Positions 16,934 to 26,299 of a stretch of 64,000 bases of DNA are shown here, piece after piece; position 1 is the first letter of the stretch; each line of letters opens with the position of its first letter. The stretch is from PALSA-505 sp036502085. GTDB taxonomy: Bacteria; Actinomycetota; Actinomycetes; Streptosporangiales; Streptosporangiaceae. The stretch lies in contig DASXZD010000044.1 of NCBI GenBank assembly GCA_036502085.1, positions 1 through 64,000 on the forward strand, in the 5' to 3' direction. The notes under the pieces were generated by a model that searched no databases, was not told where the DNA came from, and saw only the letters and a program-made list of their open reading frames with translations. The position numbers were made by a program, and so were the translations under genes.

Positions 16934-18573
16934 AGCGCTTCGCGGTACTCCCGGACGGCGGGCAGGTTGCCGTGCCGCGCCGCGACTGACTCGCCGAGCC
17001 CGCGGGCCGCGCCGATGATGATCTCGGCGCGCTGCTTCCTGGGCAGGTCGAACAGGGTGTCGCGGCTGATCCGCAGCGCCTCCTCCGGCTCGCCCGCGTC
17101 CAGCCGGCACCGGGCCTGGCCCAGCCGGACCAGCGAGCGGTCGAGGAACTCGGCCGACGAGTACAGCCGCAGCGACTGCGCGAACGACTGATCGGCGCCC
17201 TGGTAGTCGCCCAGCGATACCAGCGCGTCGCCCTTGTGGAAGAAGAACTGCCGCTCGGTGTACCCGAGCGCGGTGTCGCCGCGCTGGCCGGGCGGCAGCG
17301 CGCTGAGCCCGTCGGCGGCCCGGTCCAGCGAGGCCCTGGCGCGGCCGAGCATTCCGCGCTTGCCGTTCGCCGCGAGCTTGCCGAGCGCCCGCGCCTCGAG
17401 GACCGGGGCCATCACCGCGGCCGCGCACTGGCTGCGGCCGGCCAGGTCAGCGCCGGCCCGGGCCAGCGTGACCGCCTCCCGCGGGTCGCCGTAGTACATC
17501 GGGATCAGCGCCTCGCGCACCGCGACCCAGGCCCGCAGCGCCCGGTCGCCGGTCTCGTCCGCCGCGATCCGCGCGGTGCGGAAGAACGACCGGGCCATCC
17601 GCTGGTCGCCGATGTCGATCATCGTCATCCCGGTGAGCGACGCGAGCTGGGCGGCCAGCCGGCACAGCCGCTCGGCGAACTCGATGGGCTGGCGCTGCTC
17701 GCACATCCGGCGCACGTCGCCGAAGTCGAGCAGCATGTCGCAGAGCAGCCGCAGCGGCGGCACGGTCATGTACTGCCTGCCGTAGCCGGTCGCGGTCTCC
17801 TCCCACTGGTCCAGCATGGTCGCCGACACCGAGCCGCGGAACAACGCGTCGTCCATCCGGCGGCGCACCCGGTCCACCGCGCTGAAGAACTGGCTGTCCA
17901 GGTTCACCGGCGCGCCCGCGATCATCTGCAGCAGAGCCCGCCTGAGCACATCGTCATCGTCCGAGCCCCAGGCGAAATCGGCGGCCACCGGGTCCTCGCC
18001 GGGCTCGGCGGCCGGCGCTAGCCCGCTGGGCCGGCCCTGGGTGGCGCGGCCCGGAGCGGTGCGGCCCGCCGACGGCAGCCCGGCGGCCGCGGGCGCGGCG
18101 GCCTGGCTGGCCCGGTGACCCTGACCGCAGAAGCAGGTGCCCCGGAAGCCGAGATCCTGCGGATCCGCGCTGTAGACGGCGCACAGGTAGTGCATGTACT
18201 CGGGACCCGGCTTCTTCTGGCCGCTCTCGTAGGCGGACAGCAGGGTCTGGCTGAACCGGGGCTGCGGGCGGCCCTGCGCCTCGTACCACGCCCTGACCTG
18301 CTCGACCACATCGGCCAGCGTGATCCCGAGCGCCAGCCGGTAGGCGCGGATCCAGGTGGTGCCGAAGGCCTCGCACTCATCCCTGATTACGGCCGCGATC
18401 TGCGGCGGCGTCTGGCCGGCCACCAGGCCGCGCGCCCGCAGCCTGCGCGCGAGCAGGCACTCGGTTTTCTCCGGGGCGCTCAGCCCGTCCGCACCCTCCG
18501 GGGCGCCGGGTACCACCGCTTCTTCGGGAAAAACCTGAGATATTCCGAACGGTACATCGCACTCTACTGACAT
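16921..18573 (-). CDS. HTH (XRE-like) regulator with C-terminal TPR-like repeats
   Basis: A 550-residue regulator. Residues about 55-140 hold an XRE-like helix-turn-helix (AYRLALGITLADVVEQVRAWYE, then FSQTLLSAYESGQKKPGPEYMHYL). A Cys-containing linker (GTCFCGQG) and an Ala/Pro-rich stretch follow, and the C-terminal 330 residues are helical TPR-type repeats (RAGADLAGRSQCAAAVMAP, GDYQGADQSFAQSLRLY). Such HTH-TPR proteins are typical actinomycete signalling regulators, some controlling development; this one is not assigned to a known member. The ATG at 18573 opens on a 326-base spacer shared with the divergent mscS gene. Confidence 0.8.
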   Translation of the reverse strand: MSVECDVPFGISQVFPEEAVVPGAPEGADGLSAPEKTECLLARRLRARGLVAGQTPPQIAAVIRDECEAFGTTWIRAYRLALGITLADVVEQVRAWYEAQGRPQPRFSQTLLSAYESGQKKPGPEYMHYLCAVYSADPQDLGFRGTCFCGQGHRASQAAAPAAAGLPSAGRTAPGRATQGRPSGLAPAAEPGEDPVAADFAWGSDDDDVLRRALLQMIAGAPVNLDSQFFSAVDRVRRRMDDALFRGSVSATMLDQWEETATGYGRQYMTVPPLRLLCDMLLDFGDVRRMCEQRQPIEFAERLCRLAAQLASLTGMTMIDIGDQRMARSFFRTARIAADETGDRALRAWVAVREALIPMYYGDPREAVTLARAGADLAGRSQCAAAVMAPVLEARALGKLAANGKRGMLGRARASLDRAADGLSALPPGQRGDTALGYTERQFFFHKGDALVSLGDYQGADQSFAQSLRLYSSAEFLDRSLVRLGQARCRLDAGEPEEALRISRDTLFDLPRKQRAEIIIGAARGLGESVAARHGNLPAVREYREALLTA

Positions 18574-18899
18574 GACGACCCTTCCCCTCCCTAGCCTCAG
18601 ACGCCCCGCCCGCCCCCCGGCTCAGGTGAAACTTCCTGACGCAGAGTAACCTTGTCGTATCCTTCCGCTCATTGATGCTCACAGCGGATCTCCAACTCTC
18701 GGATCTCCAACTCCCCTAAGTGCAATTCTCACTTCTCATTTCTCATATTGCACCTTTTGACGCCAAGATTCTGCCTCTCAGTGAAAACTTCGTCGCAGAG
18801 CGTTTCAGCCCCCGCATAACTGTCGGGCTGTCGTCCGGGGTTACGGTGTAGCATCTCCCGGCGCCGGCCACCATGGAGGGCTGACGAAAGGGGCCCGCC
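18574..18899. promoter_or_regulatory. Divergent spacer between the HTH/TPR regulator and MscS genes, with small repeats
   Basis: No gene is seen. It holds a direct repeat ggatctccaactc (18686-18698 and 18701-18713) and an inverted repeat gtgcaat/attgcac (18720-18726 and 18747-18753) enclosing three ttctcat-like iterations. It is AT-richer than the surroundings, as expected of a two-way promoter region, but no clear -35/-10 pair is assigned. Confidence 0.4.
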
Positions 18900-19907
18900 A
18901 TGACTGTGCCTGAGCTCGCCGCCGGATCCGCTGCGCCGCGAACCCCCGACACCCTCGAACGCTCCTGCGGGCATACTCCCGGCAGCGCCTGCCGCCTGGT
19001 GTGGGACCTCTCGCACAGCGGCCGCGCGGCCCGGCTGACCCAGGCTTACCTTGCCGGCCCGGTCAGCGTGGCCTTGAAGATCGCTTTCGTGCTGCTGCTC
19101 GCCATTATTGTGCGGGCCGCCGTGCACCGCCTCATCAACCGGGTCACGACCAGGGCGGCCAAGCCGGGGCCGCCGGCGCTGCTGCCCGACCTGAGCGGCG
19201 AGCGCAGGCGGCAGCGCGCGCACGCGCTCGGCTCGATCCTGCGCAACGCGTCGTCGATCCTCATATTCGGCCTGGCCGGGATGACCATCCTCGGTGACCT
19301 CGGCATCAACCTGGCCCCCGTGCTGGCCAGCGCGGGGGTGCTCGGGGTCGCGCTCGGTTTCGGCGCGCAGAACCTGGTCGGCGATTTCCTGGCTGGCATA
19401 TCCCTGCTGCTCGAAGACCAGTACGGGGTCGGCGACGTGATCACCAACGGGACCGTCACCGGCACGGTGGAGGAGGTCGGCCTGCGGATCACCAGCCTGC
19501 GCGACGTGAACGGCATGGTCTGGCACATCAGGAACGGGTCGATCCAGCAGATCGGCAACCAGTCGCAGGGCTGGGCCCGCGCGGTGATCGACTTTCCTGT
19601 CCCTTACACCCAGGACTCATCCCAGGTGCGAGAGATCATGACCCGGGTGTCGGTGGACATGTGGGCGGAGCCGCAGTGGCACGGCATCATCCAGGAGGAG
19701 CCCAAGGTATGGGGCGTGCAGTCGGTGTCCAGTAGCGAGGCGGTCTGGCGGCTGGTGGCCATGACCACCGCGCCCCGGCAGTACGAGGTCGAGCGGGAGC
19801 TCAGGGAGCGGGTCAAGGCGGCGCTCGACGGCGCGGGCATCACGACGGCACCGACCGCCGTGGCCATGATCTCCGGCCGGTTCCCTGATCCCCCGGCGGC
19901 GTCTTGA
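18900..19907 (+). CDS. MscS-family mechanosensitive ion channel
   Basis: A 335-residue membrane protein with hydrophobic segments at about 55-78, 110-128 and 132-152. The pore-lining helix carries the MscS Gly/Ala pattern (GVLGVALGFGAQNLVGDFLAG region), followed by the beta domain start EDQYGVGDVI and EVGLRITSLRDVNG, then the soluble C-terminal domain. It would release solutes under hypo-osmotic stress. Three segments are the minimal MscS core. GAAAGGGG lies just before the ATG. The N-terminal 45 residues are soluble and not conserved in the family. Confidence 0.93.
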   Translation: MTVPELAAGSAAPRTPDTLERSCGHTPGSACRLVWDLSHSGRAARLTQAYLAGPVSVALKIAFVLLLAIIVRAAVHRLINRVTTRAAKPGPPALLPDLSGERRRQRAHALGSILRNASSILIFGLAGMTILGDLGINLAPVLASAGVLGVALGFGAQNLVGDFLAGISLLLEDQYGVGDVITNGTVTGTVEEVGLRITSLRDVNGMVWHIRNGSIQQIGNQSQGWARAVIDFPVPYTQDSSQVREIMTRVSVDMWAEPQWHGIIQEEPKVWGVQSVSSSEAVWRLVAMTTAPRQYEVERELRERVKAALDGAGITTAPTAVAMISGRFPDPPAAS

Positions 19908-19940
19908 CGACCCGCCGGGCGACCGTACCCTGGTAGCGCC

Positions 19941-20363
19941 ATGAGCGAGGAGAACCAGAGCAGCTTTTATCAGGCCGTCGGCGGCGAGGAGACGTTCCGC
20001 CGCCTGGTCCACGACTTCTACCTGGGTGTGGCCGCCGATCCGCTGCTGCGGCCGGTGTACCCGGCCAAGGATCTCGGGCCCGCCGAGGAGCACCTGCGAC
20101 TGTTCCTCATGCAGTACTGGGGCGGTCCCGGCACCTACGGCGAGCAGCGCGGGCACCCCCGGCTGCGGATGCGGCACGCCAGGTTCACCATCGGCGAGGC
20201 CGAGCGCGACGCGTGGCTGCGTCACATGCGCGCCGCGCTGGACGGCCTCGCCCTGGCTCCGGCCCTCGACGCGCAGCTATGGGACTACCTGGTGATGGCC
20301 GCGCACAGCCTGGTGAACCAGGATCCGGCCGCGCGCGGTGACCTGGGCCTGGCCCCGGCCTAA
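19941..20363 (+). CDS. glbO: Group II truncated haemoglobin (trHbO)
   Basis: A 140-residue globin of the 2-over-2 fold. Seen: FYQAVGGEETFRRLV helix A/B with the B10 region DFY, YPAKDLGPAEEHLRLFLMQYWGGP (CD and E helices), the proximal His in RMRHARF, and the group II Trp at G8 (DAWLRHM). It binds oxygen or other small ligands; proposed roles are oxygen delivery and peroxide or NO handling. It starts 33 bases after mscS on the same strand. Confidence 0.95.
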   Translation: MSEENQSSFYQAVGGEETFRRLVHDFYLGVAADPLLRPVYPAKDLGPAEEHLRLFLMQYWGGPGTYGEQRGHPRLRMRHARFTIGEAERDAWLRHMRAALDGLALAPALDAQLWDYLVMAAHSLVNQDPAARGDLGLAPA

Positions 20364-20375
20364 CCGGCCTGGCCC

Positions 20376-20425
20376 GGCTTTGCGGCGTGCCTGGCTTTGC
20401 GGCGTGCCTGGCTTTGCGGCGTGCC
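20376..20425. repeat. 17-bp tandem repeat, three copies, between glbO and ettA
   Basis: The unit ggctttgcggcgtgcct occurs at 20376, 20393 and 20410, the last one base short. It fills the whole space between the convergent stops of glbO and ettA. Confidence 0.85.
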
Positions 20426-20427
20426 GG

Positions 20428-22092
20428 TCAGCCGCGGGTGAGCCTGCGGTAGGTGACCCGGTGCGGCCGCGCCGCCTCGGCGCCGAGGCGGTCGACCTTG
20501 TTCTTCTCGTAGGACTCGAAGTTCCCCTCGAACCAGAACCAGTTCGCCTCGCCCTCCCAGGCCAGGATGTGCGTCGCGACCCGGTCCAGGAACCACCGGT
20601 CGTGGCTGGTGATCAGCGCGCAGCCGGGGAACTCGAACAGCGCGTTCTCCAGCGAGGAGAGCGTCTCCACGTCCAGGTCGTTGGCCGGCTCGTCCAGTAG
20701 CAGCAGGTTGCCGCCCTGCTTGGGGGTGAGCGCCAGGTTGACCCGGCCCCGCTCGCCGCCGGACATCAGCCCGGCCGGCTTCTGCTGATCGGATCCCTTG
20801 AAGCCGAACGCGGCCACGTAGGCGCGGCTGGGGATCTCGACGTTGCCCACCCTGATGGTCGACTCGCCGTCGGAGATGACCTCGAAGACCGTCTTGTCCG
20901 GGTCGATGCCGGACCTGAGCTGGTCCACGTAGGACAGCCGGACGGTCTCGCCGATCCGGATCGTGCCGGAGTCGGGCTTGTCCTCCCCCGCGATCATCTT
21001 GAACAGGGTGGTCTTGCCGACGCCGTTCGGGCCCAGCACGCCGACGATCCCGTTGCGCGGCAGCGAGAAGCTCAGGTTCTCGTACAGCTCGCGGTCGCCG
21101 AAGCCCTTCTCCAGGTTCTCGATCTCGACCACGGTGCTGCCGAGCCGCGGGCCCGGCGGGATCTGGATCTCCTCGAAGTCCAGCTTCCGGCCAGCTTCTG
21201 CCTCGGCCGCCATCTCTTCGTAGCGCTGCAGCCGCGCCCGGCCCTTGGCCTGGCGGGCCCGCGGGCTGGACCGCACCCATTCGAGCTCGTCCTCGAGGCG
21301 CTTGCGCTTCTTGGCGTCCTTGGCTCCCTCGACCTTGATCCGGGCCGCCTTGGTCTCCAGGTACGTGGAGTAGTTGCCCTCGTAGGGAAAGGCGTGGCCG
21401 CGGTCGAGCTCGAGAATCCACTGAGCCACGTTGTCGAGGAAGTACCTGTCGTGCGTCACCGCGACGACGGTGCCCGGGTACTTCTCCAGGTGCTGCTCCA
21501 GCCACTGCACGCTCTCGGCGTCCAGGTGGTTGGTGGGCTCGTCGAGAAGCAGCAGGTCGGGCTGGGAGAGCAGCAGCCTGCACAGCGCGACCCGGCGGCG
21601 CTCACCGCCGGACAGCACCTTCACGTCGGCATCGGGCGGCGGGCAGCGCAGCGCGTCCATCGCCTGCTCGAGCTGGCTGTCGATGTCCCACGCGTCCCGG
21701 TGGTCAAGCTGCTCCTGCAGCTTGCCCATCTCGTCGAGCAGGTCGTCGGAGTAGTCGGTCGCCATCTTCGCCGCGACCTCGTTGTAGGCGTCCAGCAGCT
21801 GCTTGGTCTCGGCGACGCCCTCTTCCACGTTGCCCAGGACGGTCTTGTCCTCATCGAGTACCGGCTCCTGGGCCAGCAGGCCGACGGTGAACCCAGGCAT
21901 CAGCCTGGCGTCGCCGTTGGACGGCTGCTCCACCCCCGCCATCATCTTGAGCAGGGTCGACTTGCCCATGCCGTTCGGTCCCACGACGCCGATCTTGGCC
22001 CCGGGCAGGAAAGCGAGCGTGACGTTGTCGAGGATGACCTTGTCGCCATGCGCCTTGCGCACGGCGCGCATTGAATAAATGTACTCCGGCAT
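20428..22092 (-). CDS. ettA: Energy-dependent translational throttle protein EttA (ABC-F)
   Basis: A 554-residue soluble ABC-F ATPase with two nucleotide-binding domains and no membrane part. Walker A motifs GPNGMGKST (about 38) and GPNGVGKTT, signatures LSGGERRRV and MSGGERGRV, and Walker B LLLLDEPTNHLD and LLLLDEPANDLD are visible, with the EttA N-terminus MPEYIYSM. Members bind the ribosomal E site and gate entry into elongation according to the ADP/ATP ratio. The ATG at 22092 has GGAG 5 bases upstream. The second Walker B has AND in place of TNH, as in EttA proteins. Confidence 0.95.
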   Translation of the reverse strand: MPEYIYSMRAVRKAHGDKVILDNVTLAFLPGAKIGVVGPNGMGKSTLLKMMAGVEQPSNGDARLMPGFTVGLLAQEPVLDEDKTVLGNVEEGVAETKQLLDAYNEVAAKMATDYSDDLLDEMGKLQEQLDHRDAWDIDSQLEQAMDALRCPPPDADVKVLSGGERRRVALCRLLLSQPDLLLLDEPTNHLDAESVQWLEQHLEKYPGTVVAVTHDRYFLDNVAQWILELDRGHAFPYEGNYSTYLETKAARIKVEGAKDAKKRKRLEDELEWVRSSPRARQAKGRARLQRYEEMAAEAEAGRKLDFEEIQIPPGPRLGSTVVEIENLEKGFGDRELYENLSFSLPRNGIVGVLGPNGVGKTTLFKMIAGEDKPDSGTIRIGETVRLSYVDQLRSGIDPDKTVFEVISDGESTIRVGNVEIPSRAYVAAFGFKGSDQQKPAGLMSGGERGRVNLALTPKQGGNLLLLDEPANDLDVETLSSLENALFEFPGCALITSHDRWFLDRVATHILAWEGEANWFWFEGNFESYEKNKVDRLGAEAARPHRVTYRRLTRG

Positions 22093-22108
22093 GTCTCCAG
22101 GGTAGGGC

Positions 22109-22987
22109 TCAGCGGATCCTGGATCCGCCATGACGCCGCCAGAACGCGGGTCCCAGCGGCAGGTCGGCGACGAGGGTGCCCGCGCGCCAGTCGGGCAGCC
22201 GCGCGGTGACCTGGCCGGCCGGCGAGACGAACGCGGCCAGGCCGGGGAAGTCCTCGTCGGCCGTCGAGCCTGCCTGGGTGGCGAGGGCCACCCAGGCGCC
22301 GGTGCGCGCGGCGTGGCGGCGCGCGTCGCCCAGCCCGCAGCCTTGCCACCAGGCGTGCCCGGCCCGCCACGATGCCTCGTCGGTCCGCCGTCCGTACAGC
22401 CCGGGGGCGGCGCAGAAGGCGATCAGCCTGGCGCCGGCCGCGGCCGGCTCGTCGAAGGGGTAGTCGACGCTGCCTTCGGCGCAGATGGCGATGCCGAAGC
22501 TGACCTCGGGCTCTATAAGCCCAGGCCCCTCTCCCGGACGCTCCCCTGGCCCCTTCCCGAGACGGAACAGGGCGCTCTCTCGTCCGGGGGTGTAGCCTTC
22601 CTCGCCCTCGCCCAGGTGACGCTTGCGGTACACGCCGGCGATCTTGCCTCCGCAGGCGTAAACCTGGGTGATGTGGCTGGCTCCGCCCGCGCCGCGCTCG
22701 GCTATGCCGAAGACCGCCGCGACCGCGTGCTGCCCGGTGGCCTGCGCCAGCGCCCGCACCGGCGCGGCGTCCAGGGTGGCCAGCGCCCCGGGCGCGGTCC
22801 TGGGGTCGAGCGAGCCGGTGAGCGACATCTCAGGGAAGATGGCCAGCTGGCAGCCCCAGCTCGCGGCCAGCACCCGGCGGTGCATGGCCAGGTTGGCCGC
22901 CATGTCGCCCTTCTCGCAGCGCACCGCGGCCAGCAGCACCCGCACGATCCCGGCCGTGGGCTCGCCGTCTGCCGGTGACATGGCCAT
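22109..22987 (-). CDS. Carbon-nitrogen hydrolase (nitrilase superfamily)
   Basis: A 292-residue member of the nitrilase/amidase superfamily with the Glu-Lys-Cys triad in order: Glu in IFPEMSLTG (about 51), Lys in VYRKRHLG (about 120) and Cys in IAICAEGS (about 168). It would hydrolyse an amide or nitrile bond of a small molecule; the branch is not identifiable. There are 16 bases to ettA, so both may be on one message. Between the Lys and Cys segments the protein has an inserted Gly/Glu/Pro-rich tract (KGPGERPGEGPG). Confidence 0.88.
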   Translation of the reverse strand: MAMSPADGEPTAGIVRVLLAAVRCEKGDMAANLAMHRRVLAASWGCQLAIFPEMSLTGSLDPRTAPGALATLDAAPVRALAQATGQHAVAAVFGIAERGAGGASHITQVYACGGKIAGVYRKRHLGEGEEGYTPGRESALFRLGKGPGERPGEGPGLIEPEVSFGIAICAEGSVDYPFDEPAAAGARLIAFCAAPGLYGRRTDEASWRAGHAWWQGCGLGDARRHAARTGAWVALATQAGSTADEDFPGLAAFVSPAGQVTARLPDWRAGTLVADLPLGPAFWRRHGGSRIR

Positions 22988-23040
22988 GCCGCCGACGCTA
23001 CCCGCAGCGGCGGAGCTGCGGGTAGCCTGGCGGGCTCTAG

Positions 23041-23100
23041 GTGACCCGAGGTAGCTCTAGGTGGCCCTAGGTGGCCCGAGGTGGCCCGAGGTGGCCTAGG
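23041..23100. repeat. 10-bp tandem repeat, six copies
   Basis: Six consecutive decamers of the form gtggcccgag run without a gap: gtgacccgag, gtagctctag, gtggccctag, gtggcccgag, gtggcccgag, gtggcctagg. The array reaches into the stop codon of the DppF-type ATPase gene (23096) and lies before the nitrilase gene start at 22987. Confidence 0.85.
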
Positions 23101-24154
23101 ACGCAGTCGCCGGCGTGTTCTCCGGGAAGTGACAGGCAACGTGGTGGCCGGTGGCCAGTTCCACTAGCGGCGGCTGCTCGGTCTTGCAGATCTCCTGAGC
23201 CTTCCAGCAGCGGGTGTGGAACCGGCAAGCCGGCGGCGGGTCGAGCGGGCTCGGCACCTCGCCGCTCAGCCGGACGCGCTCGCGGCGCTGCCGGCGTCCG
23301 TCGGGTCCCCGGTGCACCGGCTCGGGCGAGGGCACCGCGGACATCAGGGCCACGGTGTACGGGTGCCGCGGCCGCGCGTAGAGATCGTCGCGGCTGGCCA
23401 GCTCGACCAGATGCCCCAGGTACATGACCGCGACCCGGTTGCACACGTGCCGAATCACCGACAGGTCGTGCGCGATGATCACATAGGTCAGGCCCAGCTC
23501 CGACTGAAGGTCGGCGAGCAGGTTGACCACCTGCGCCTGGATGGAGACGTCCAGGGCGGACACCGGCTCGTCGGCCACGATGAGCTTGGGCCGCAGCGCG
23601 AGCGTGCGGGCGATGCCGATCCGCTGCCGCTGGCCGCCGGAGAACTCATACGGGTACCGGTTGTAATGCTCCGGGTTGAGCCCGACCATCTTGAGCAGTT
23701 CCTGGACGGTCGCCTTGACTCCGTTGTCCGGCTTGACTCCCTGCAGCCGGAACGGCGCCCCGATGATCGAACCGACCGTCTGCCGCGGGTTGAGCGACGA
23801 GTAGGGGTCCTGGAAGATCATCTGGATTTCCCGGCGGAACGGGCGCATGGCACCGGTCCGCAGGTGGGTGATGTCCTTGCCGTCGAAGACGATCCGCCCG
23901 GACGTCGGCTCGATCAGCCGGGTGAGCATGCGCGCGGTGGTGGTCTTGCCGCAGCCTGACTCTCCGACGATGCCGAGGGTTTCGCCGCGGTTAACGCTGA
24001 ACGAAACGTCGTCCACGCTGCGGACCAGCCCGACGCGGTGCCGCAGGATGATCCCGCGGTTGACCGGGAAATGCTTGGTGAGCCCGGTCACCGTCAGCAG
24101 GGCATCCGACGACGGGGTGGGGGCCGTCGTCTCCTCGCTCAGCTGCGCGCTCAT
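23096..24154 (-). CDS. Peptide ABC transporter ATP-binding protein (OppF/DppF type)
   Basis: A 352-residue ATPase. Walker A GESGCGKTTTARML near residue 64, signature FSGGQRQRIGIAR, Walker B LIVADEPVSALDVSIQ and the H-loop IIAHDLSVIRH are all present. The C-terminal Opp/Dpp extension has the Cys-rich CRFHTRCWKAQEIC motif. It pairs with the upstream OppD-type ATPase 31 bases away to power a peptide (or nickel-type) importer. Last gene of the five-gene importer operon. Confidence 0.93.
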   Translation of the reverse strand: MSAQLSEETTAPTPSSDALLTVTGLTKHFPVNRGIILRHRVGLVRSVDDVSFSVNRGETLGIVGESGCGKTTTARMLTRLIEPTSGRIVFDGKDITHLRTGAMRPFRREIQMIFQDPYSSLNPRQTVGSIIGAPFRLQGVKPDNGVKATVQELLKMVGLNPEHYNRYPYEFSGGQRQRIGIARTLALRPKLIVADEPVSALDVSIQAQVVNLLADLQSELGLTYVIIAHDLSVIRHVCNRVAVMYLGHLVELASRDDLYARPRHPYTVALMSAVPSPEPVHRGPDGRRQRRERVRLSGEVPSPLDPPPACRFHTRCWKAQEICKTEQPPLVELATGHHVACHFPENTPATAS

Positions 24155-24185
24155 GCTTGTCTCCCCCGCCTGGATCCGGCCCTGT

Positions 24186-25277
24186 TCACAGCCTCACCTT
24201 GATCTGCTCGCTCCAGATCTGGCGCTGCTCGTCCACGCTCAGGTGACAGGCGGCCTGGTGGCCGGGTCCGACGGTGCGGAACTCCGGCACCTCACTCGTC
24301 GATTTGCCGCCGGTCAGGTTGGCGTAGGCGCAGCGCGGGTGGAACGGGCAGCCGGTCGGCACGTTGATCAGGCTGGGCGGTGTGCCGGGGATCGGCAGCA
24401 GCCGATCCAGCCGTTCGCGGTCCATCCGCGGCATGGATCCGAGCAGCCCCCAGGTGTAGGGGTGGCCGGGCTGTTCGAAGATGTCGACACCGCTGCCGTA
24501 TTCGGCCATCCGGCCGGCGTACATGACCATGATGTCGTCGGAAAGCTCGGCGACCACGCCGAGGTCGTGGGTGATCATGATGACCGCCGAGCCGAACTCT
24601 TGCTGCAGGTCCGACATGAGGTCGAGGATCTGCGCCTGCACGGTGACATCGAGCGCGGTCGTCGGCTCGTCGGCGATGAGCAACTCGGGGTTGCAGGACA
24701 ACGCCATCGCGATCATCGCGCGCTGGCGCATGCCGCCGGAGAACTGGTGCGGATAGTCGTCCACCCGGCTCTTCGGGTGCGGGATGCCCACCCGGTTCAG
24801 CAGGTCGACCGCGCGTTCGTGGGCGGCCTTCTTGCTGACCCGGTTGTGGATGAGATACGCCTCGGCGATCTGGTGACCCACGGTGTAGTACGGGTGCAGC
24901 GACGACAGCGGGTCCTGGAAGATCATCGCCATCTTGCTGCCCCGCAACTGGCGCACCCGGTCAGGGGACGCGTCGACGAGTTCCTCTCCGTCCAGCCAGA
25001 TCTTGCCGCTGATCTTGGCGCTGGTGCCGTGGTGAAGGCCTAGGATCCCGAGGCTGGTCACGCTCTTGCCGGAGCCCGACTCGCCCACGATGCCGAGCGT
25101 GCGTCCCCGTTCCAGGGTGAACGAGACGCCGTCTACCGCCTTGACCACGCCGTCGTCGGTGGGAAAGTGAATGCGCAGGTCCTGGATTTCCAGCAGCGCG
25201 TCCGGCGAGCGCTGGATGGCGACCGGAATCTCCTGGTCCGCGGCGGCTGAATTCCCCCGCCAGGTGCGCGGGCTCAA
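24186..25277 (-). CDS. Peptide ABC transporter ATP-binding protein (OppD/DppD type)
   Basis: A 363-residue ATPase with Walker A GESGSGKSVTSLGIL, signature QFSGGMRQRAMIA, Walker B LLIADEPTTALDVTVQ and the C-terminal GCPFHPRCAYA motif of the OppD branch. It starts with TTG, overlapping the permease stop by 4 bases (TTGA), a sign of translational coupling. An internal start is possible, but the conserved LLEIQDLRIHFPT begins at residue 28, so the TTG is reasonable. Confidence 0.93.
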   Translation of the reverse strand: MSPRTWRGNSAAADQEIPVAIQRSPDALLEIQDLRIHFPTDDGVVKAVDGVSFTLERGRTLGIVGESGSGKSVTSLGILGLHHGTSAKISGKIWLDGEELVDASPDRVRQLRGSKMAMIFQDPLSSLHPYYTVGHQIAEAYLIHNRVSKKAAHERAVDLLNRVGIPHPKSRVDDYPHQFSGGMRQRAMIAMALSCNPELLIADEPTTALDVTVQAQILDLMSDLQQEFGSAVIMITHDLGVVAELSDDIMVMYAGRMAEYGSGVDIFEQPGHPYTWGLLGSMPRMDRERLDRLLPIPGTPPSLINVPTGCPFHPRCAYANLTGGKSTSEVPEFRTVGPGHQAACHLSVDEQRQIWSEQIKVRL

Positions 25278-26299
25278 TGCCGGACCCTTGGGTCGACGAC
25301 CGAGTACAAGATGTCCACGACGAGATTGGCGAAGACAACGAAGAATGCGGTGAGCAAGGTGACACCCATGATCTCGGGGAAGTCCTGCTGCTGGATTGCC
25401 TCGTAGGTAAACAGGCCGATGCCGTGCAAGCCGAAGGTGTACTCGGTGACGATCGCGCCGCCGATCAGCAGGCCGACGTCCATGCCGAAAATGGTGATGA
25501 TGGGCGTGAGCGCCGCCCGCAGGCCGTGTTTGGTGATGACCGTCCGCTCGGGCAGGCCCTTGGCTCTCGCGGTGCGGATGTAGTCCTCATTCATCGTTTC
25601 GAGCATGCCTGCCCGGGTCAGCCGCGCATACAGTGCGGCATAGAGGAACGCGAGCACGACCCACGGCAATATCAGGTTCTTCGCCCACAGCAGCGGATTC
25701 TGGGTAATGGCCACGTATTGCTCGTTCGGGAAGATTGGCCATTTATAACTGAACAGCGCCAGAGAGATGAGGCCGGTGAAGAAGATGGGCAGCGAGACTC
25801 CGGTGAGCGCGGCGCCCATGGAGAGCCGGTCGAAGATGCTGCCGCGCTTGAGCGCCGAGACCACTCCGATCGAGACCCCGCCGACCAGCCAGATGAGGGC
25901 AGCACCGACGGCGAGCGAGAGAGTTACCGGCAGCGCGGAGACCATTTGCGGCCAGACCGCCTGCTGGCTGCGGAACGAGTAGCCGAGGCACGGCGGCGGG
26001 CAGTAGGTCTGGCTGGGGCCGTCGTTGTAGTGAGCACCGAACACGATGCCGCGCAGGAAGCGACCGTACTGGACGCTCAGCGGCTCGTTCAGGCCCAGCT
26101 TGATCTCGACCTGGTGAATGGCCGAGACGGTCGGGTTACGACCGACATACTGCGCCGCGAGCTCATACGAGTTCTGGCCAGCCAGCCGCGGTATCAGGAA
26201 GAAGATCGCGAACGTGACCATGCTCACGATCACCATCAGGAAGACCGCGGATATCATGCGCCGGACGATGAATGTAATCACTCTGCCCAGCGCCGGCAC
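25274..26299 (-). CDS. Peptide ABC transporter permease (DppB/OppB type)
   Basis: An inner-membrane permease of up to 341 residues with six predicted helices, the DppB N-terminus (ITFIVRRMISAVFLMV) and the EAA-loop region (RTARAKGLPERTVITKHGLR). The first start is GTG at 26299, which lies inside a 15-bp perfect hairpin; a GTG six codons later (26281) would leave the hairpin outside and also gives the family-typical N-terminus VITFIVRR. I cannot decide between them. The region encoding residues 75-110 includes a cysteine-containing extracytoplasmic loop (TYCPPPCLGYS). Confidence 0.92.
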   Translation of the reverse strand: MPALGRVITFIVRRMISAVFLMVIVSMVTFAIFFLIPRLAGQNSYELAAQYVGRNPTVSAIHQVEIKLGLNEPLSVQYGRFLRGIVFGAHYNDGPSQTYCPPPCLGYSFRSQQAVWPQMVSALPVTLSLAVGAALIWLVGGVSIGVVSALKRGSIFDRLSMGAALTGVSLPIFFTGLISLALFSYKWPIFPNEQYVAITQNPLLWAKNLILPWVVLAFLYAALYARLTRAGMLETMNEDYIRTARAKGLPERTVITKHGLRAALTPIITIFGMDVGLLIGGAIVTEYTFGLHGIGLFTYEAIQQQDFPEIMGVTLLTAFFVVFANLVVDILYSVVDPRVRH

